Below are positions 50,509 to 60,516 of a stretch of DNA of 64,000 bases, one piece after another. The position numbers were made by a program, and so were the translations under genes. The notes beneath the pieces are model-generated. The model did not search any database, had not been told where the DNA came from, and saw nothing but the letters and a program-made list of their open reading frames with translations. Origin of the DNA: Tepidimonas thermarum (GTDB taxonomy: Bacteria > Pseudomonadota > Gammaproteobacteria > Burkholderiales > Burkholderiaceae_C); NCBI RefSeq assembly GCF_007556705.1, contig NZ_VJOL01000006.1:1-64000 (forward strand). The letters are read 5' to 3'. The stretch's first letter is position 1. Every line of letters begins with the position of its first letter.

Positions 50509-51837
50509 ATGACACCATCACCATCGAACACTGGGCGGCGGCGCTGGCTGCTGGGCAGCGCAGCCCTGCTGCTGTCGGCATGGGGCCGCGGCGTGGCGGC
50601 GCAGGGCGCCGCGGGCCGTTCCGCACCCATCCGTGTGGCATTGATCGAGACCCTCTCCGGCCCCATGGGCAACGCGGGCGAGGCGGTCTTTCGCAACCTG
50701 GTGTGGGCATCCGAGCGTGTCAACGCCCGCGGCGGCATCGAGGTCGCGCCGGGCGTGCGCCGGCCGCTGCAGATCGTGCGCTACGACAGCAAAGGCCAAC
50801 CCCAGGAGGCCTTGTCCGCCCTGCAGTCGGCGCTCGACGATGGCATCACGCTCGTCGCCCAGGGCAATTCGTCGGCGGTGGCCGCCGCGCTGATCGAGGC
50901 CATCAACCGCCACAACGAACGCGAGCCGCAGCGCCAGGTGCTGTTTCTCAACTACTCGGCCGTCGATCCCATTTTGACCAACGAGCGCTGCAGCTTTTGG
51001 CACTTTCGCTTCGACGCGCACGCCGACATGCGCATGGCGGCGCTGATGAGCGTGCTCAAGGCCGACACCGACGTGCGCAGCGTCTACCTGATCGGGCAGG
51101 ACTACAGCTTCGGCCAGGCCGTGCTGCGCGAGGCGCGGCGTCAACTCGCGCAGCAGCGCCCGGACATCCGCATCGTGGGCGACGAGCTGCACCCGATGGC
51201 GCGCATCAAAGATTTTTTGCCGTACGCGACCAAGATCAAGGCCAGCGGCGCCCAGGCCGTGATCACCGGCAACTGGGGCAACGACCTGACGCTGCTGGTG
51301 CGTGCCGCCCGCGACGTGGGGTTTGAGGGCAAGTTCTACACCTTCTACGGCAACGCGCTGGGGGCGCCGGCCGCGATCGGCGACGCGGGCATCGGCAAGG
51401 TGGTTGCGGTGGCGGATTGGTTCCCGAATGCGCCGGGCGCCGAGTCGCGGCGCTTTTACGAGGCGTTTCGCCAGCGCTTCCCGAATCCGGCGGACGACTA
51501 CGTGCACCTGCGCATGCAGCTGATGGTGGAGGCGCTGGCGCAGGCGGTGGAGGCCGCGGGACGCAGCGCACCCGCGGGCGCGACGGCGCTGCCGGCGGCG
51601 CAGCGCATCGCGCTGGCGCTGGAACATGCCGATGTCACGCTGGCAGGACAGCGTCTGCGCATGCGCGCCGACGACCACCAGGCCCAGCAGCCGTTGATGG
51701 TGGCGGTCATGGACCGCCAGGGGGCGCCCGGGGTGCCGTTCGATGTCGAAGGCTCGGGGTATGGTTTTCGGGTGCTGCAACGGCTAGAGGCTGCGGCGGC
51801 CGAGCAGCCGCACACCTGTCGCATGGTGCGGCCTTGA
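50509..51837 (+). CDS. ABC-type branched-chain amino acid-like periplasmic binding protein
   Basis: This 442-residue protein has a Tat-like or Sec signal (GRRRWLLGSAALLLSAWG) with a probable cleavage after VAA, then a type I periplasmic-binding fold: IRVALIETLSGPMGNAGEAV, the conserved GNSSAVAAALIEAINRH, VYLIGQDYSFGQAV and a C-terminal lobe. The ligand may be an amino acid or another small carboxylate; the family is used by branched-chain and aromatic-acid transporters. No permease or ATPase gene is adjacent, so it is an orphan. GAGGAA gives a clear ribosome-binding site at ATG 50509. A TAGAAT hexamer at 50433 and an AT-rich tract (50395-50420) lie upstream. Confidence 0.85.
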   Translation: MTPSPSNTGRRRWLLGSAALLLSAWGRGVAAQGAAGRSAPIRVALIETLSGPMGNAGEAVFRNLVWASERVNARGGIEVAPGVRRPLQIVRYDSKGQPQEALSALQSALDDGITLVAQGNSSAVAAALIEAINRHNEREPQRQVLFLNYSAVDPILTNERCSFWHFRFDAHADMRMAALMSVLKADTDVRSVYLIGQDYSFGQAVLREARRQLAQQRPDIRIVGDELHPMARIKDFLPYATKIKASGAQAVITGNWGNDLTLLVRAARDVGFEGKFYTFYGNALGAPAAIGDAGIGKVVAVADWFPNAPGAESRRFYEAFRQRFPNPADDYVHLRMQLMVEALAQAVEAAGRSAPAGATALPAAQRIALALEHADVTLAGQRLRMRADDHQAQQPLMVAVMDRQGAPGVPFDVEGSGYGFRVLQRLEAAAAEQPHTCRMVRP

Positions 51838-51845
51838 GCCGTTGG

Positions 51846-51868
51846 GCTGGCGCCCGTGCGGCGCCAGC
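51846..51868 (+). other. Hairpin after the binding-protein gene
   Basis: A perfect 9-bp stem (51846-51854 with 51860-51868) with a 5-base loop stands between the binding-protein stop and the rpsO promoter. There is no T-tract, so intrinsic termination is doubtful. Confidence 0.5.
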
Positions 51869-51879
51869 GCGGCCCCTGC

Positions 51880-51885
51880 TACAAT
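51880..51885 (+). promoter_or_regulatory. -10 element of rpsO-pnp
   Basis: TACAAT with TG two positions upstream (TGCTACAAT) makes an extended -10. The predicted start near 51892 gives rpsO a leader of about 105 bases, room for the S15-binding structure known from other bacteria. That structure was not resolved here. Confidence 0.6.
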
Positions 51886-51996
51886 GGCGCGTTGGCCGTC
51901 ATCGGTCAATGTCACGTCTGCTGCGGCAACGCGCATGGGGCTTCGAGCCATCCGGCGCGCACCTGCGGCAGGTCGCATGTCCCATCGAGGTAACCC

Positions 51997-52263
51997 ATGA
52001 TTTCGTCTGACGTCAAAGCCAAAGTCATCGCCGACAACGCCCGGGGTCCCAACGACACCGGTAGCCCCGAGGTGCAGGTGGCGCTGCTGACCGCCCGCAT
52101 CAACGAGCTGACCCCGCACTTCAAGACGCACGCCAAGGACCACCACGGTCGCCGTGGCCTGCTCAAGCTGGTCAGCCGCCGTCGCAAGCTGCTCGACTAC
52201 CTGAAGGCCAAGGACGCCGACCGCTACGTCGCGCTGATTCAAAAGCTCGGCCTGCGCAAGTAA
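51997..52263 (+). CDS. rpsO: 30S ribosomal protein S15
   Basis: S15 binds 16S rRNA in the central domain of the small subunit. The 88-residue protein shows [37 protein letters not shown] and [14 protein letters not shown], the core RNA-binding helices. Length is normal. The pair with pnp is conserved, and an autogenous control site in the leader is expected. A terminator follows the gene. Confidence 0.97.
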   Translation: MISSDVKAKVIADNARGPNDTGSPEVQVALLTARINELTPHFKTHAKDHHGRRGLLKLVSRRRKLLDYLKAKDADRYVALIQKLGLRK

Positions 52264-52315
52264 ACGCCGGCCGCCATACGCATCGGGTGGATGCCCGTCA
52301 TCCCTCCCTCCCCAG

Positions 52316-52350
52316 CGCCCCGGGTCGGCTGCCGGCCCCGGGCGTTTTTT
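52316..52350 (+). terminator. Terminator between rpsO and pnp
   Basis: A GC-rich hairpin (52316-52324 with 52336-52344, one C-C mismatch, extended by an inner CGG/CCG pair) is followed by six T residues at 52345-52350. In E. coli the rpsO terminator is leaky and lets pnp be read; the same is likely here. Confidence 0.85.
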
Positions 52351-52431
52351 GTTGCATCATCGCATTTTCGACCCGCGGCTGCGGCGCGGCCGCGGATCTT
52401 TCGGCCCCACCGGCCCAGAGCGAAGCTGTGT

Positions 52432-52475
52432 CATTCCAACGCCGTGGCGTGCCTCGGCGGCGCGGCGCTGGAATG
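52432..52475 (+). promoter_or_regulatory. Long hairpin in the pnp leader, candidate RNase III/PNPase autoregulation site
   Basis: Arms 52432-52444 and 52463-52475 pair at 12 of 13 positions, with an 18-base top that can pair further. It lies 44 bases before the pnp ATG. E. coli pnp mRNA has a leader duplex cut by RNase III and then cleared by PNPase, which represses translation. The analogy is by position and form; sequence is not conserved. Confidence 0.55.
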
Positions 52476-52519
52476 GCATCGTGTTCTGCGCTGGCGGCCT
52501 TTTCTTTGAGGAGCTGCAC

Positions 52520-54643
52520 ATGAGCCTGTTTCAGAAACACACCAAGACGTTCCAGTGGGGCCGCCACACGGTCACGATGGAAACCGGCGAAATCGCCCGC
52601 CAGGCCACGGGGGCCGTTCTGCTCGACATGGACGGTACCGTCGTGTTGGCCACCGTCGTCGCCCGCCCCGAGGCCAAGCCGGGCCAGGACTTCTTCCCGC
52701 TGACCGTGGACTACGTCGAGAAGGCTTACGCGGCCGGCAAGATCCCGGGCAGCTTCTTCAAGCGTGAAGGGCGCCCGAGCGAGTACGAGACGCTCACCAG
52801 CCGCCTGATCGACCGCCCGATTCGCCCGCTGTTTCCGGACGGCTTTTTCAACGAGGTGCAGGTCGTCATCCACACGCTGTCGCTCAACCCGGACGTCGAT
52901 GCGGACATCCCGGCGATGATCGCCTCCAGCGCCGCGCTGGCCATCAGCGGTATCCCGTTCAACGGCCCGATCGGTGCCGCCCGCGTCGGCTACGTCAATG
53001 GCGAATACGTGCTCAACCCGGGGCCGACCGAAAAGGCGAATTCGCGCCTGGACCTGGTGGTCGCGGGCACCGAAGCGGCGGTGCTGATGGTGGAGTCCGA
53101 AGCCGACCAGCTCTCTGAAGAGGTGATGCTGGGCGCGGTGGTGTTTGGCCATGAGCAGGGCAAGATCGCGATCGCGGCGATCAACGACCTGGTGCGCGTG
53201 GCCGGCAAGCCGGCGTGGGACTGGCAGCCGCCGCCGCGCGACGAGGCGCTGATTGCCAAGGTCACCGAGCTGGGCGAAGCGCCCCTGCGCGCTGCCTACC
53301 AAATCCGCAACAAGCAGGCGCGCACCCAGGCCTGCCGTGCCGCCTACGCCGCCGTCAAAGCCGGCTTGACCGAGCAGGGCATAGCGTTCGACGAGGTCAA
53401 GGTCGATGGCCTGCTGTTCGACATCGAGGCGCGCATCGTGCGCCAGCAGATCCTGGCGGGCGAGCCGCGCATCGACGGCCGCGACACCCGCACCGTGCGC
53501 CCGATCGAAATCCGCACCGGGGTGCTGCCGCGCACCCACGGCTCGGCCCTGTTCACGCGTGGTGAGACGCAGGCGCTGGTCATCGCCACCCTGGGCACGG
53601 AGCGCGACGCGCAAATCATCGATGCGCTCTCGGGCGAATACCAAGACCGCTTCATGCTCCACTACAACATGCCGCCGTTTGCCACCGGCGAGACGGGGCG
53701 TGTGGGCGCGCCCAAGCGGCGCGAAATCGGCCACGGCCGGCTCGCCAAGCGCGCGCTGGTGGCCTGCCTGCCCAGCAAGGACGAGTTCCCCTACACCATC
53801 CGCGTCGTGTCGGAGGTGACCGAGTCCAACGGGTCGTCCTCCATGGCCACCGTCTGCGGCGGCTGTCTGGCGCTGATGGACGCGGGCGTGCCGATGAAGG
53901 CGCACGTGGCCGGCATCGCCATGGGCCTGATCAAGGAGGGCAACCAGTTTGCCGTGCTGACCGACATCCTCGGGGATGAGGACCACCTGGGCGACATGGA
54001 CTTCAAGGTCGCCGGCACCACGCAGGGCGTGACCGCGCTGCAGATGGACATCAAGATCCAGGGCATCACCAAGGAGATCATGCAGGTGGCGCTGGCGCAG
54101 GCCAAGGAAGCGCGGCTGCACATCCTGGACAAAATGCAGGCGGCCATCGCCGGGGCGCGCGAAGACATTTCCGCCTACGCGCCGCGCCTGTACACCATGA
54201 AGATCAACCCGGAGAAGATCCGCGACGTGATCGGCAAGGGCGGCGCCACCATTCGCGCCCTGACCGAAGAGACCGGCACCACCATCGACATCGCGGAAGA
54301 CGGCACGATCACCATCGCCTCCACCGACGCCGACCGCGCCGCCGAGGCGCGCCGCCGCATCGAGGAAATCACCGCCGAGGTCGAAGTGGGCCAGGTCTAC
54401 GAAGGCCCGGTGACCAAGATCCTGGACTTTGGCGCCTTGGTCAACATCCTGCCCGGCAAGGACGGTCTGCTGCACATCAGCCAGATCGCGCACCAGCGCA
54501 TCGAGAAGGTGTCGGACGTGCTGCAAGAGGGGCAAATCGTCAAGGTCAAGGTGCTCGAAACCGACGACAAGGGGCGCATCAAGCTGTCGATGAAGGCGCT
54601 GCTCGATCGCAACGACGCGACCGCGCAGCCGCAGCAGCCGTGA
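52520..54643 (+). CDS. pnp: Polyribonucleotide nucleotidyltransferase
   Basis: PNPase degrades RNA 3' to 5' by phosphorolysis and adds tails; it is part of the degradosome. The 707-residue protein has two RNase PH domains (first with [15 protein letters not shown], second with [14 protein letters not shown] and [18 protein letters not shown]), a KH domain ([18 protein letters not shown]) and an S1 domain ([20 protein letters not shown]). Its start has GAGGAG eight bases upstream. The leader holds a long hairpin. It follows rpsO by 256 bp. Confidence 0.97.
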   Translation: MSLFQKHTKTFQWGRHTVTMETGEIARQATGAVLLDMDGTVVLATVVARPEAKPGQDFFPLTVDYVEKAYAAGKIPGSFFKREGRPSEYETLTSRLIDRPIRPLFPDGFFNEVQVVIHTLSLNPDVDADIPAMIASSAALAISGIPFNGPIGAARVGYVNGEYVLNPGPTEKANSRLDLVVAGTEAAVLMVESEADQLSEEVMLGAVVFGHEQGKIAIAAINDLVRVAGKPAWDWQPPPRDEALIAKVTELGEAPLRAAYQIRNKQARTQACRAAYAAVKAGLTEQGIAFDEVKVDGLLFDIEARIVRQQILAGEPRIDGRDTRTVRPIEIRTGVLPRTHGSALFTRGETQALVIATLGTERDAQIIDALSGEYQDRFMLHYNMPPFATGETGRVGAPKRREIGHGRLAKRALVACLPSKDEFPYTIRVVSEVTESNGSSSMATVCGGCLALMDAGVPMKAHVAGIAMGLIKEGNQFAVLTDILGDEDHLGDMDFKVAGTTQGVTALQMDIKIQGITKEIMQVALAQAKEARLHILDKMQAAIAGAREDISAYAPRLYTMKINPEKIRDVIGKGGATIRALTEETGTTIDIAEDGTITIASTDADRAAEARRRIEEITAEVEVGQVYEGPVTKILDFGALVNILPGKDGLLHISQIAHQRIEKVSDVLQEGQIVKVKVLETDDKGRIKLSMKALLDRNDATAQPQQP

Positions 54644-54677
54644 GGCGTTGCCAGGCCGTCCGCTCCGGAGGGGTGTC

Positions 54678-55691
54678 ATGACCGCGTTCATGCAGGCCAT
54701 CGAAATTTCGGCGTACGGCGCGCCGGAGGTGCTGCGCCTGGTGCAGCGCCCGCTTCCCGATGCGGGCGAGGGCGAAGTGCGCATCCGCGTCAGCGCCTCG
54801 GGGGTCAACCGCCCCGACGTGCTGCAGCGCCGCGGCCTATACGCCCCGCCACCGGGGGTGTCGGACCTGCCTGGGCTGGAGGTGGCTGGCGTCATCGACA
54901 GCGGTGACGTCGAGGCCATGGAAGAGGCTGGCCTGCGCATTGGTGACCGCGTGTGCGCGCTGGTGGCCGGCGGCGGCTACGCCGAATACTGCGTCGCCCC
55001 GGTGGGCCAGTGCCTGCCGGTGCCGCGCGGGTGGAGCGATGTCGAGGCCGCGGGCATTCCGGAAACCTTCTTTACGGTTTGGAGCAACGTCTTCGACCGT
55101 GGCCGCTTGCAGGCCGGCGAGACCCTGCTCGTGCAGGGGGGCGCCAGCGGCATTGGTGTGACGGCGATCCAGATGGCGCGTGCCATGGGCGCGCGTGTGC
55201 TCGTGACCGTCGGCTCAGCGGAAAAGGCCGCCGCCTGTGTGCGGCTGGGCGCGGACCACGCGATCGAGTACCGCCATCAGGATTTCGTGGCCGAGGTGGC
55301 GCGCCTGACCGGCGGCCGCGGCGTGGACGTGATCCTGGACATGGTGGCTGGCCCCTATGTCGAGCGCGAAATCGACTGCCTGGCCGAAGACGGCCGGTTG
55401 GTGATCATCGCGGTGCAGGGCGGTACCCAGGCGTCGTTCGACGCGGGCAAGGTGTTGCGGCGGCGCCTGACGCTGACGGGCTCGACGCTGCGGCCGCGCT
55501 CGGTGGCCTTCAAGGCGGCGATTGCGCGCGAGCTGCGCCAGCACATCTGGCCGCTGATCGAGCGTGGCGCCATACGCCCGGTGGTTTACCGGGTGTTCCC
55601 GGCGGCGCAGGCGGCGCAGGCGCATGCGCTGATGGAGAGCAACCAGCACATTGGCAAGATCGTGCTCGACTGGACACGGTCGGCCCCATGA
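54678..55691 (+). CDS. NAD(P)H-quinone oxidoreductase (zinc-independent MDR family)
   Basis: This 337-residue protein is a medium-chain dehydrogenase/reductase of the quinone oxidoreductase type (like E. coli QorA). It shows [25 protein letters not shown], the nucleotide-binding [17 protein letters not shown] and the final [25 protein letters not shown]. The catalytic-zinc ligands of alcohol dehydrogenases are absent, so electron transfer from NADPH to quinones or enones is expected. ATG 54678 has GGAGG seven bases upstream. It lies 34 bp after pnp and 13 bp before tpiA. Confidence 0.9.
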   Translation: MTAFMQAIEISAYGAPEVLRLVQRPLPDAGEGEVRIRVSASGVNRPDVLQRRGLYAPPPGVSDLPGLEVAGVIDSGDVEAMEEAGLRIGDRVCALVAGGGYAEYCVAPVGQCLPVPRGWSDVEAAGIPETFFTVWSNVFDRGRLQAGETLLVQGGASGIGVTAIQMARAMGARVLVTVGSAEKAAACVRLGADHAIEYRHQDFVAEVARLTGGRGVDVILDMVAGPYVEREIDCLAEDGRLVIIAVQGGTQASFDAGKVLRRRLTLTGSTLRPRSVAFKAAIARELRQHIWPLIERGAIRPVVYRVFPAAQAAQAHALMESNQHIGKIVLDWTRSAP

Positions 55692-55704
55692 CGGGAAGGA
55701 TGCG

Positions 55705-56448
55705 ATGCGCAAACTGATTGCAGGCAACTGGAAAATGCACGGCAGCCTGGCCGACAACGAGGCGCTGCTGAGCGCCATCACGGCCGGCTTGCCGCCCGCG
55801 CCGGGCGCGGACGTGGCGGTATGCGTGCCCGCGCCGTACCTGGCGCAGGTGCAGGCGCTGCTGCACGCCACCCCGGTGGCGTGGGGTGCACAGGACGTGT
55901 CCGCGCACGAGCGCGGCGCCTACACCGGCGAGGTCAGCGCTGCCATGCTGCGCGACTTTGGCTGTCGCTACGTGATCGTGGGTCATTCCGAGCGTCGCCA
56001 ATACCACGGCGAGACCGACGAGATCGTGGCGCGCAAGGCGCAGCGCGCGCTGGCCGCGGGCATCACGCCCATCGTCTGTGTGGGCGAGACCGAGGCGCAG
56101 CGCGAGCACGGCGACACCGAGCTGGTCGTCAAGCGCCAACTGGCCGCGGTCATCCACGCCGTCGGGCATTGCGTCACCGAGATCGTGGTCGCCTACGAGC
56201 CGGTCTGGGCCATTGGCACCGGCCGCACCGCCACGCCCGAGCAGGCGCAGGCGGTGCACGCGGTGCTGCGTGCGCAACTGCGCGCGGCCGCACCGGGTGA
56301 GCGCCGTGTGCGCATCCTCTACGGTGGCAGCATGAACGCGGCCAACGCGGCGGCGCTGCTGGCCCAGCCGGACATCGATGGCGGGCTGATCGGCAGTGCC
56401 TCGCTCAAGGCGGGCGATTTTCTTTCCATCATCGCGGCGGCGGCCTGA
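55705..56448 (+). CDS. tpiA: Triosephosphate isomerase
   Basis: TpiA interconverts dihydroxyacetone phosphate and glyceraldehyde 3-phosphate. The 247-residue barrel has Asn8 and Lys10 in GNWKMHG, catalytic His94 in VIVGHSERR and catalytic Glu165 in [11 protein letters not shown]; the phosphate loop is [12 protein letters not shown] 55705 was chosen over 55700, which is in another frame. GGAAGGA gives a ribosome-binding site. It is co-transcribed with secG. Confidence 0.97.
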   Translation: MRKLIAGNWKMHGSLADNEALLSAITAGLPPAPGADVAVCVPAPYLAQVQALLHATPVAWGAQDVSAHERGAYTGEVSAAMLRDFGCRYVIVGHSERRQYHGETDEIVARKAQRALAAGITPIVCVGETEAQREHGDTELVVKRQLAAVIHAVGHCVTEIVVAYEPVWAIGTGRTATPEQAQAVHAVLRAQLRAAAPGERRVRILYGGSMNAANAAALLAQPDIDGGLIGSASLKAGDFLSIIAAAA

Positions 56449-56493
56449 CGGGCGCGCGGCGGTGCGAAACGTATCGAAACTGAGGTTCCCATC

Positions 56494-56865
56494 ATGAATG
56501 TTGTGTTCACATTGTTGACCGTGGTGCAGGTGCTGTCGGCGCTGGCCATGATCGGGTTGGTGCTCATGCAGCACGGCAAAGGCGCCGACGCCGGTGCCGC
56601 CTTTGGTGGGGGCGCATCGGCCAGCCTGTTTGGCGCGTCGGGCGGGGCCAACTTCCTGTCGCGCAGCACCGCGGTGCTGGCCACCGTGTTCTTGGCCACG
56701 ACGCTGGCGCTGGCGTTTTTGGGCTACCAGCGCCCGCAGGCCAGTGGATCGGGCAGCGTGCTCGAGAGCGTCCCGGTGGTGCCCGTCACGCCCGATGCAG
56801 CAGCGCCGGCCGTGCCGGCGGCGCCGGCCCCCGCGGGCGGCGCCGCCCAGATTCCGGGGCAATGA
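56494..56865 (+). CDS. secG: Protein translocase subunit SecG
   Basis: SecG is a small non-essential SecYEG partner that helps SecA-driven export. The 123-residue protein has two membrane helices (VVFTLLTVVQVLSALAMIGLVL and a second from about 55) around the conserved QHGKGADAGAAFGGGASASLFGASG loop. The C-terminal 40 residues are a Pro/Ala/Val-rich tail that is longer than in E. coli. The tpiA-secG-tRNA-Leu-nuo order is common in proteobacteria. Confidence 0.94.
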   Translation: MNVVFTLLTVVQVLSALAMIGLVLMQHGKGADAGAAFGGGASASLFGASGGANFLSRSTAVLATVFLATTLALAFLGYQRPQASGSGSVLESVPVVPVTPDAAAPAVPAAPAPAGGAAQIPGQ

Positions 56866-56916
56866 GCCCGGGGCCGCGACTGCGGCCCGGCGAACCCGGA
56901 AAAGGGGGTTTTCGGG

Positions 56917-56922
56917 TACAAT
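56917..56922 (+). promoter_or_regulatory. -10 element of tRNA-Leu (and possibly nuo)
   Basis: TACAAT (5 of 6 bases) would start transcription near 56929, exactly at a 9-bp inverted repeat (56929-56937 with 56981-56989) that lies in the tRNA leader. No good -35 is seen. Confidence 0.5.
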
Positions 56923-56996
56923 GCCGGACATCGTCGGACGTGACCGATTGACGCTGGTGAGGTACAGCCAGATCCAGCACCCGACGATGCCCCCAT

Positions 56997-57081
56997 GCCG
57001 ACGTGGTGGAATTGGTAGACACGCTATCTTGAGGGGGTAGTGGCGAAAGCTGTGCGAGTTCGAGTCTCGCCGTCGGCACCA
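56997..57081 (+). tRNA. tRNA-Leu (anticodon GAG)
   Basis: This 85-base class II tRNA has acceptor GCCGACG/CGTCGGC, anticodon loop TTGAGGG (GAG, for CUC/CUU codons), a long variable arm and encoded CCA at 57079-57081. It lies between secG and nuoA. Confidence 0.97.
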
Positions 57082-57097
57082 AACCAGACACTGACAA

Positions 57098-57119
57098 AGC
57101 GCCTTCAGGGCGCTTTTTT
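57098..57119 (+). terminator. Intrinsic terminator directly before nuoA
   Basis: A 6-bp stem (57098-57103 with 57109-57114) with loop TTCAG is followed by six T residues to 57119. Only 12 bases separate it from the nuoA ATG, so nuo transcription must pass through it or begin within it. Confidence 0.85.
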
Positions 57120-57131
57120 CCGGAGAAGCCC

Positions 57132-57491
57132 ATGAGCCTGGAGCAGTATCTGCCCGTCTTCCTGTTCATTCTCGTGGGTTTGGCTGTTGGGGTACTCCCA
57201 CAGGTATTTGGCTATCTTCTCGGGCCCAATCGCCCCGATCCGGAAAAAAATTCCCCCTACGAATGCGGCTTCGAGGCCTTCGAGGACGCGCGCATGAAAT
57301 TCGATGTGCGCTACTACCTCGTGGCCATCCTCTTCATTCTGTTCGACCTGGAAATCGCGTTTCTGATCCCCTGGGCGGTGGCCTTTGCGGACATTGGCGC
57401 GACCGGCTTCTGGGCGGGCGTGATGTTCCTGGCCATTCTGGTCGTGGGCTTCGTGTACGAGTGGAAAAAGGGTGCACTCGACTGGGAGTGA
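57132..57491 (+). CDS. nuoA: NADH-quinone oxidoreductase subunit A
   Basis: NuoA is a membrane subunit of respiratory complex I at the junction of the membrane and hydrophilic arms. The 119-residue protein has three hydrophobic helices and the conserved loop [24 protein letters not shown] between the first two. GGAGAAG is the ribosome-binding site. It begins the nuo operon; no promoter fits between the terminator and the ATG. Confidence 0.96.
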   Translation: MSLEQYLPVFLFILVGLAVGVLPQVFGYLLGPNRPDPEKNSPYECGFEAFEDARMKFDVRYYLVAILFILFDLEIAFLIPWAVAFADIGATGFWAGVMFLAILVVGFVYEWKKGALDWE

Positions 57492-57536
57492 CCCGGCGTT
57501 GCGCGCGGCACGGCAAGCAGTACCTGGGAGCGGCAG

Positions 57537-58016
57537 ATGATCGAGGGTGTGTTCAAAGAAGGGTTTTTCACCACCAGCTACGACGCGGTGGTGAACTGGG
57601 CCAAAACCGGCTCGCTGTGGCCCATGACCTTTGGTCTGGCGTGCTGCGCGGTCGAGATGATGCACGCCGCCACGGCGCGCTACGACATTGCCCGCTTTGG
57701 GGCCGAGGTGTTTCGCGCCAGCCCTCGCCAGTCCGACCTGATGATCGTGGCGGGCACGCTGTGCAACAAGATGGCCCCGGCGCTGCGCAAGGTCTACGAC
57801 CAGATGGCCGAGCCGCGCTGGGTGCTGAGCATGGGCTCGTGCGCCAACGGCGGTGGCTACTACCACTACAGCTACTCGGTGGTGCGGGGCTGTGACCGCA
57901 TCGTTCCCGTTGACGTGTACGTGCCGGGCTGTCCGCCGACGGCCGAGGCGCTGCTGTACGGGATCATCCAGCTGCAGCACAAGATTCGTCGCACCCAAAC
58001 CATCGCCCGGGTCTGA
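57537..58016 (+). CDS. nuoB: NADH-quinone oxidoreductase subunit B
   Basis: NuoB holds the last iron-sulfur cluster (N2) and passes electrons to quinone. The 159-residue protein shows the paired cysteines Cys36-Cys37 in [10 protein letters not shown], a further Cys in [11 protein letters not shown] and the last in [12 protein letters not shown], all four ligands of N2. Spacing to nuoA is 45 bp. Normal length. Confidence 0.97.
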   Translation: MIEGVFKEGFFTTSYDAVVNWAKTGSLWPMTFGLACCAVEMMHAATARYDIARFGAEVFRASPRQSDLMIVAGTLCNKMAPALRKVYDQMAEPRWVLSMGSCANGGGYYHYSYSVVRGCDRIVPVDVYVPGCPPTAEALLYGIIQLQHKIRRTQTIARV

Positions 58017-58053
58017 CGGGCGCAACCGCTTGGGTGTCTGAGGAGGAGCATCG

Positions 58054-58704
58054 ATGACCGCGACGACGCAAGCCGCTGATTGGGCGGCGCTGGCCACGAC
58101 GGCGGTTCGACCCATGGCCGAGGCGGTGCGAGACGCCGTGGCGGCCGCGTTGGGCGAGCGCGCCCGGCGCATCACCGTGGCGCGCGACGAAGTGACCGTG
58201 GAGGTGGCCGCCGCGCAGTACCGCGAGGCGATGCAGACCCTGCGCGACGCACCGGGGTGCCGCTTCGAGCAGCTCATCGACCTGTGCGGGGTGGATTATT
58301 CGACCTACCGCGACGGGGGGTGGGAAGGGCCGCGCTTTGCCGTCGTGTCGCACCTGCTGTCGGTCAGCCTCAACCAGCGCGTGCGGGTGCGCACGTTTTG
58401 CCCGGATGACGATTTCCCGGTCATCGATTCGGTGACCGGTGTGTGGCCCTCGGCCAACTGGTACGAGCGCGAGGCGTTCGACCTGTTTGGCATCGTCTTC
58501 GAGGGGCATGCGGACTTGCGCCGCATCCTCACCGACTACGGCTTCATCGGCCACCCGTTCCGCAAGGATTTTCCGCTGTCCGGGCATGTCGAGATGCGCT
58601 ATGACCCCGAGCGCCGGCGTGTCATCTACGAGCCGGTCACGATCGAGCCGCGTGAGATCACACCTCGCATCATCCGCGAGGACGCGTACGGGGGGCTGCA
58701 CTGA
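58054..58704 (+). CDS. nuoC: NADH-quinone oxidoreductase subunit C
   Basis: NuoC is a peripheral-arm scaffold subunit that contacts NuoD. The 216-residue protein shows [33 protein letters not shown] and [32 protein letters not shown]. The C-terminal region ends in [13 protein letters not shown]. It is separate from NuoD, unlike the NuoCD fusion of E. coli. ATG 58054 has GAGGAG upstream. Confidence 0.96.
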   Translation: MTATTQAADWAALATTAVRPMAEAVRDAVAAALGERARRITVARDEVTVEVAAAQYREAMQTLRDAPGCRFEQLIDLCGVDYSTYRDGGWEGPRFAVVSHLLSVSLNQRVRVRTFCPDDDFPVIDSVTGVWPSANWYEREAFDLFGIVFEGHADLRRILTDYGFIGHPFRKDFPLSGHVEMRYDPERRRVIYEPVTIEPREITPRIIREDAYGGLH

Positions 58705-58735
58705 GGGGCCCGCCCGCCCCGAGGGTTGATCCGTC

Positions 58736-59989
58736 ATGGCTGACATCAAGAACTACACCCTGAACTTCGGTCCGCAGCACCCGGCCGCGCACGGCGTGCT
58801 GCGGCTGGTGCTCGAGCTCGACGGCGAGGTCGTGCAGCGTGCCGACCCGCACATCGGCCTGCTGCACCGTGCCACCGAAAAGCTCGCCGAGCACAAGACC
58901 TACATCCAGTCGCTGCCCTACATGGACCGGCTGGACTACGTCTCGATGATGTGCAACGAGCACGCGTACTGCCTCGCGATCGAAAAGCTGCTGGGCATCG
59001 AGGTGCCGATCCGCGCACAGTACATCCGCGTCATGTTCGCCGAGATCACGCGGCTGCTCAACCACCTGATGTGGCTGGGCTCGCACGGCAACGACTGCGG
59101 CAGCTCCACCATCCTGCTGTACTGCTTTCGCGAGCGGGAGGACCTGTTCGACATGTACGAGGCGGTGTCGGGCGCGCGCATGCACGCGGCCTATTTCCGC
59201 CCCGGCGGCGTGTACCGCGACCTGCCGGACACCATGCCGCAATACAAGGTCAGCAAGATCCGCAACGCGCGCGCGCTCGAGGAGCTCAACCGCAACCGGC
59301 AGGGGTCGCTGCTCGATTTCATCGACGATTTCACGCAGCGCTTCCCCAAATACCTGGACGAGTACCACACGCTGCTGACCGACAACCGCATCTGGAAGCA
59401 GCGCACCGTCGGCATCGGCGTGGTGCCGCCGGAGAAAGCCCTGGCCATGGGCATGACCGGCCCCATGCTGCGCGGCTCCGGTGTGCCGTGGGATTTGCGC
59501 AAGAAGCAGCCCTACGAGGTCTACGACCGGCTCGACTTCGACATCCCGGTGGGCAAGACCGGCGACACCTACGACCGCTACCTGGTGCGCATGGAAGAGA
59601 TGCGCCAATCCAACCGCATCATCAAGCAGTGCGTGGACTGGCTGCGCGCCAACCCGGGGCCGGTGATCACCGACAACACCAAGGTCGCGCCGCCCAAGCG
59701 CGAGGCCATGAAGGCCAACATGGAAGAGCTGATCCACCACTTCAAGCTCTTCACCGAGGGTTTCCACGTGCCCGAGGGCGAGGTCTATGCCGCCGTCGAG
59801 CATCCCAAGGGCGAGTTTGGCATCTACATCGTCAGTGACGGCGCCAACAAGCCCTACCGGCTCAAGATCCGGGCGCCGGGCTTCGCCCATCTGTCCTGTC
59901 TCGACGAAATGGCGCGCGGCCACATGCTGGCCGACGCCGTGGCCATCATCGGCACCATGGACATCGTGTTTGGAGAAATCGACCGATGA
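58736..59989 (+). CDS. nuoD: NADH-quinone oxidoreductase subunit D
   Basis: NuoD is the 49-kDa subunit that forms the quinone pocket with NuoB. The 417-residue protein shows [20 protein letters not shown] at the start, [16 protein letters not shown], the ALNHLMWL-type segment ([12 protein letters not shown]), and the C-terminal [36 protein letters not shown]. Its last four bases overlap the nuoE start (ATGA). Confidence 0.97.
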   Translation: MADIKNYTLNFGPQHPAAHGVLRLVLELDGEVVQRADPHIGLLHRATEKLAEHKTYIQSLPYMDRLDYVSMMCNEHAYCLAIEKLLGIEVPIRAQYIRVMFAEITRLLNHLMWLGSHGNDCGSSTILLYCFREREDLFDMYEAVSGARMHAAYFRPGGVYRDLPDTMPQYKVSKIRNARALEELNRNRQGSLLDFIDDFTQRFPKYLDEYHTLLTDNRIWKQRTVGIGVVPPEKALAMGMTGPMLRGSGVPWDLRKKQPYEVYDRLDFDIPVGKTGDTYDRYLVRMEEMRQSNRIIKQCVDWLRANPGPVITDNTKVAPPKREAMKANMEELIHHFKLFTEGFHVPEGEVYAAVEHPKGEFGIYIVSDGANKPYRLKIRAPGFAHLSCLDEMARGHMLADAVAIIGTMDIVFGEIDR

Positions 59990-60516
59990 GCACCGAAACC
60001 CGCACCGTCGAGCCGATGGTGTTGTCCGAGGCGACCCGGGCCCGGTTCGCGCGCGAGGTGGCCAAGTACCCGGCGGATCAGCGGCAGTCGGCCGTCATGG
60101 CCTGCCTGGCCATCATCCAGCAGGAGCAGGGCTGGGTCAGCCCGGCGGCCGAGCTGGCCGTGGCGGACTACCTGGGCATGGCGCCGATCGCCGTGCACGA
60201 GGTCACGACCTTCTACAACATGTACAACCAGCAGCCGGTGGGGCGCTTCAAGCTCAACGTCTGCACCAATTTGCCGTGCCAGCTGCGCGATGGGGCCAAG
60301 GCGCTGCAATACCTGGCCGAGAAGCTCGGCGTTCAACCCGGCGAGACCAGCGCGGACGGGCTGTTCACGCTGCAGCCGTGCGAGTGCCTGGGCGCTTGCG
60401 CCGACGCGCCGGTGATGCTCGTCAACGACCGCCACATGTGCAGCTTCATGACGACCGAGCGGCTCGACCAGCTCATCGATGGCTTGCGCGCCACCGCCGC
60501 GGAGGGGCAGGCATGA
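59986..60516 (+). CDS. nuoE: NADH-quinone oxidoreductase subunit E
   Basis: NuoE carries the [2Fe-2S] cluster N1a of the NADH-oxidising module. The 176-residue thioredoxin-fold protein has all four cysteines: Cys93 and Cys98 ([11 protein letters not shown]), Cys134 and Cys138 ([11 protein letters not shown]), plus the extra Cys132. It overlaps nuoD and nuoF by 4 bp on each side, so translation of the trio is coupled. Confidence 0.96.
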   Translation: MSTETRTVEPMVLSEATRARFAREVAKYPADQRQSAVMACLAIIQQEQGWVSPAAELAVADYLGMAPIAVHEVTTFYNMYNQQPVGRFKLNVCTNLPCQLRDGAKALQYLAEKLGVQPGETSADGLFTLQPCECLGACADAPVMLVNDRHMCSFMTTERLDQLIDGLRATAAEGQA

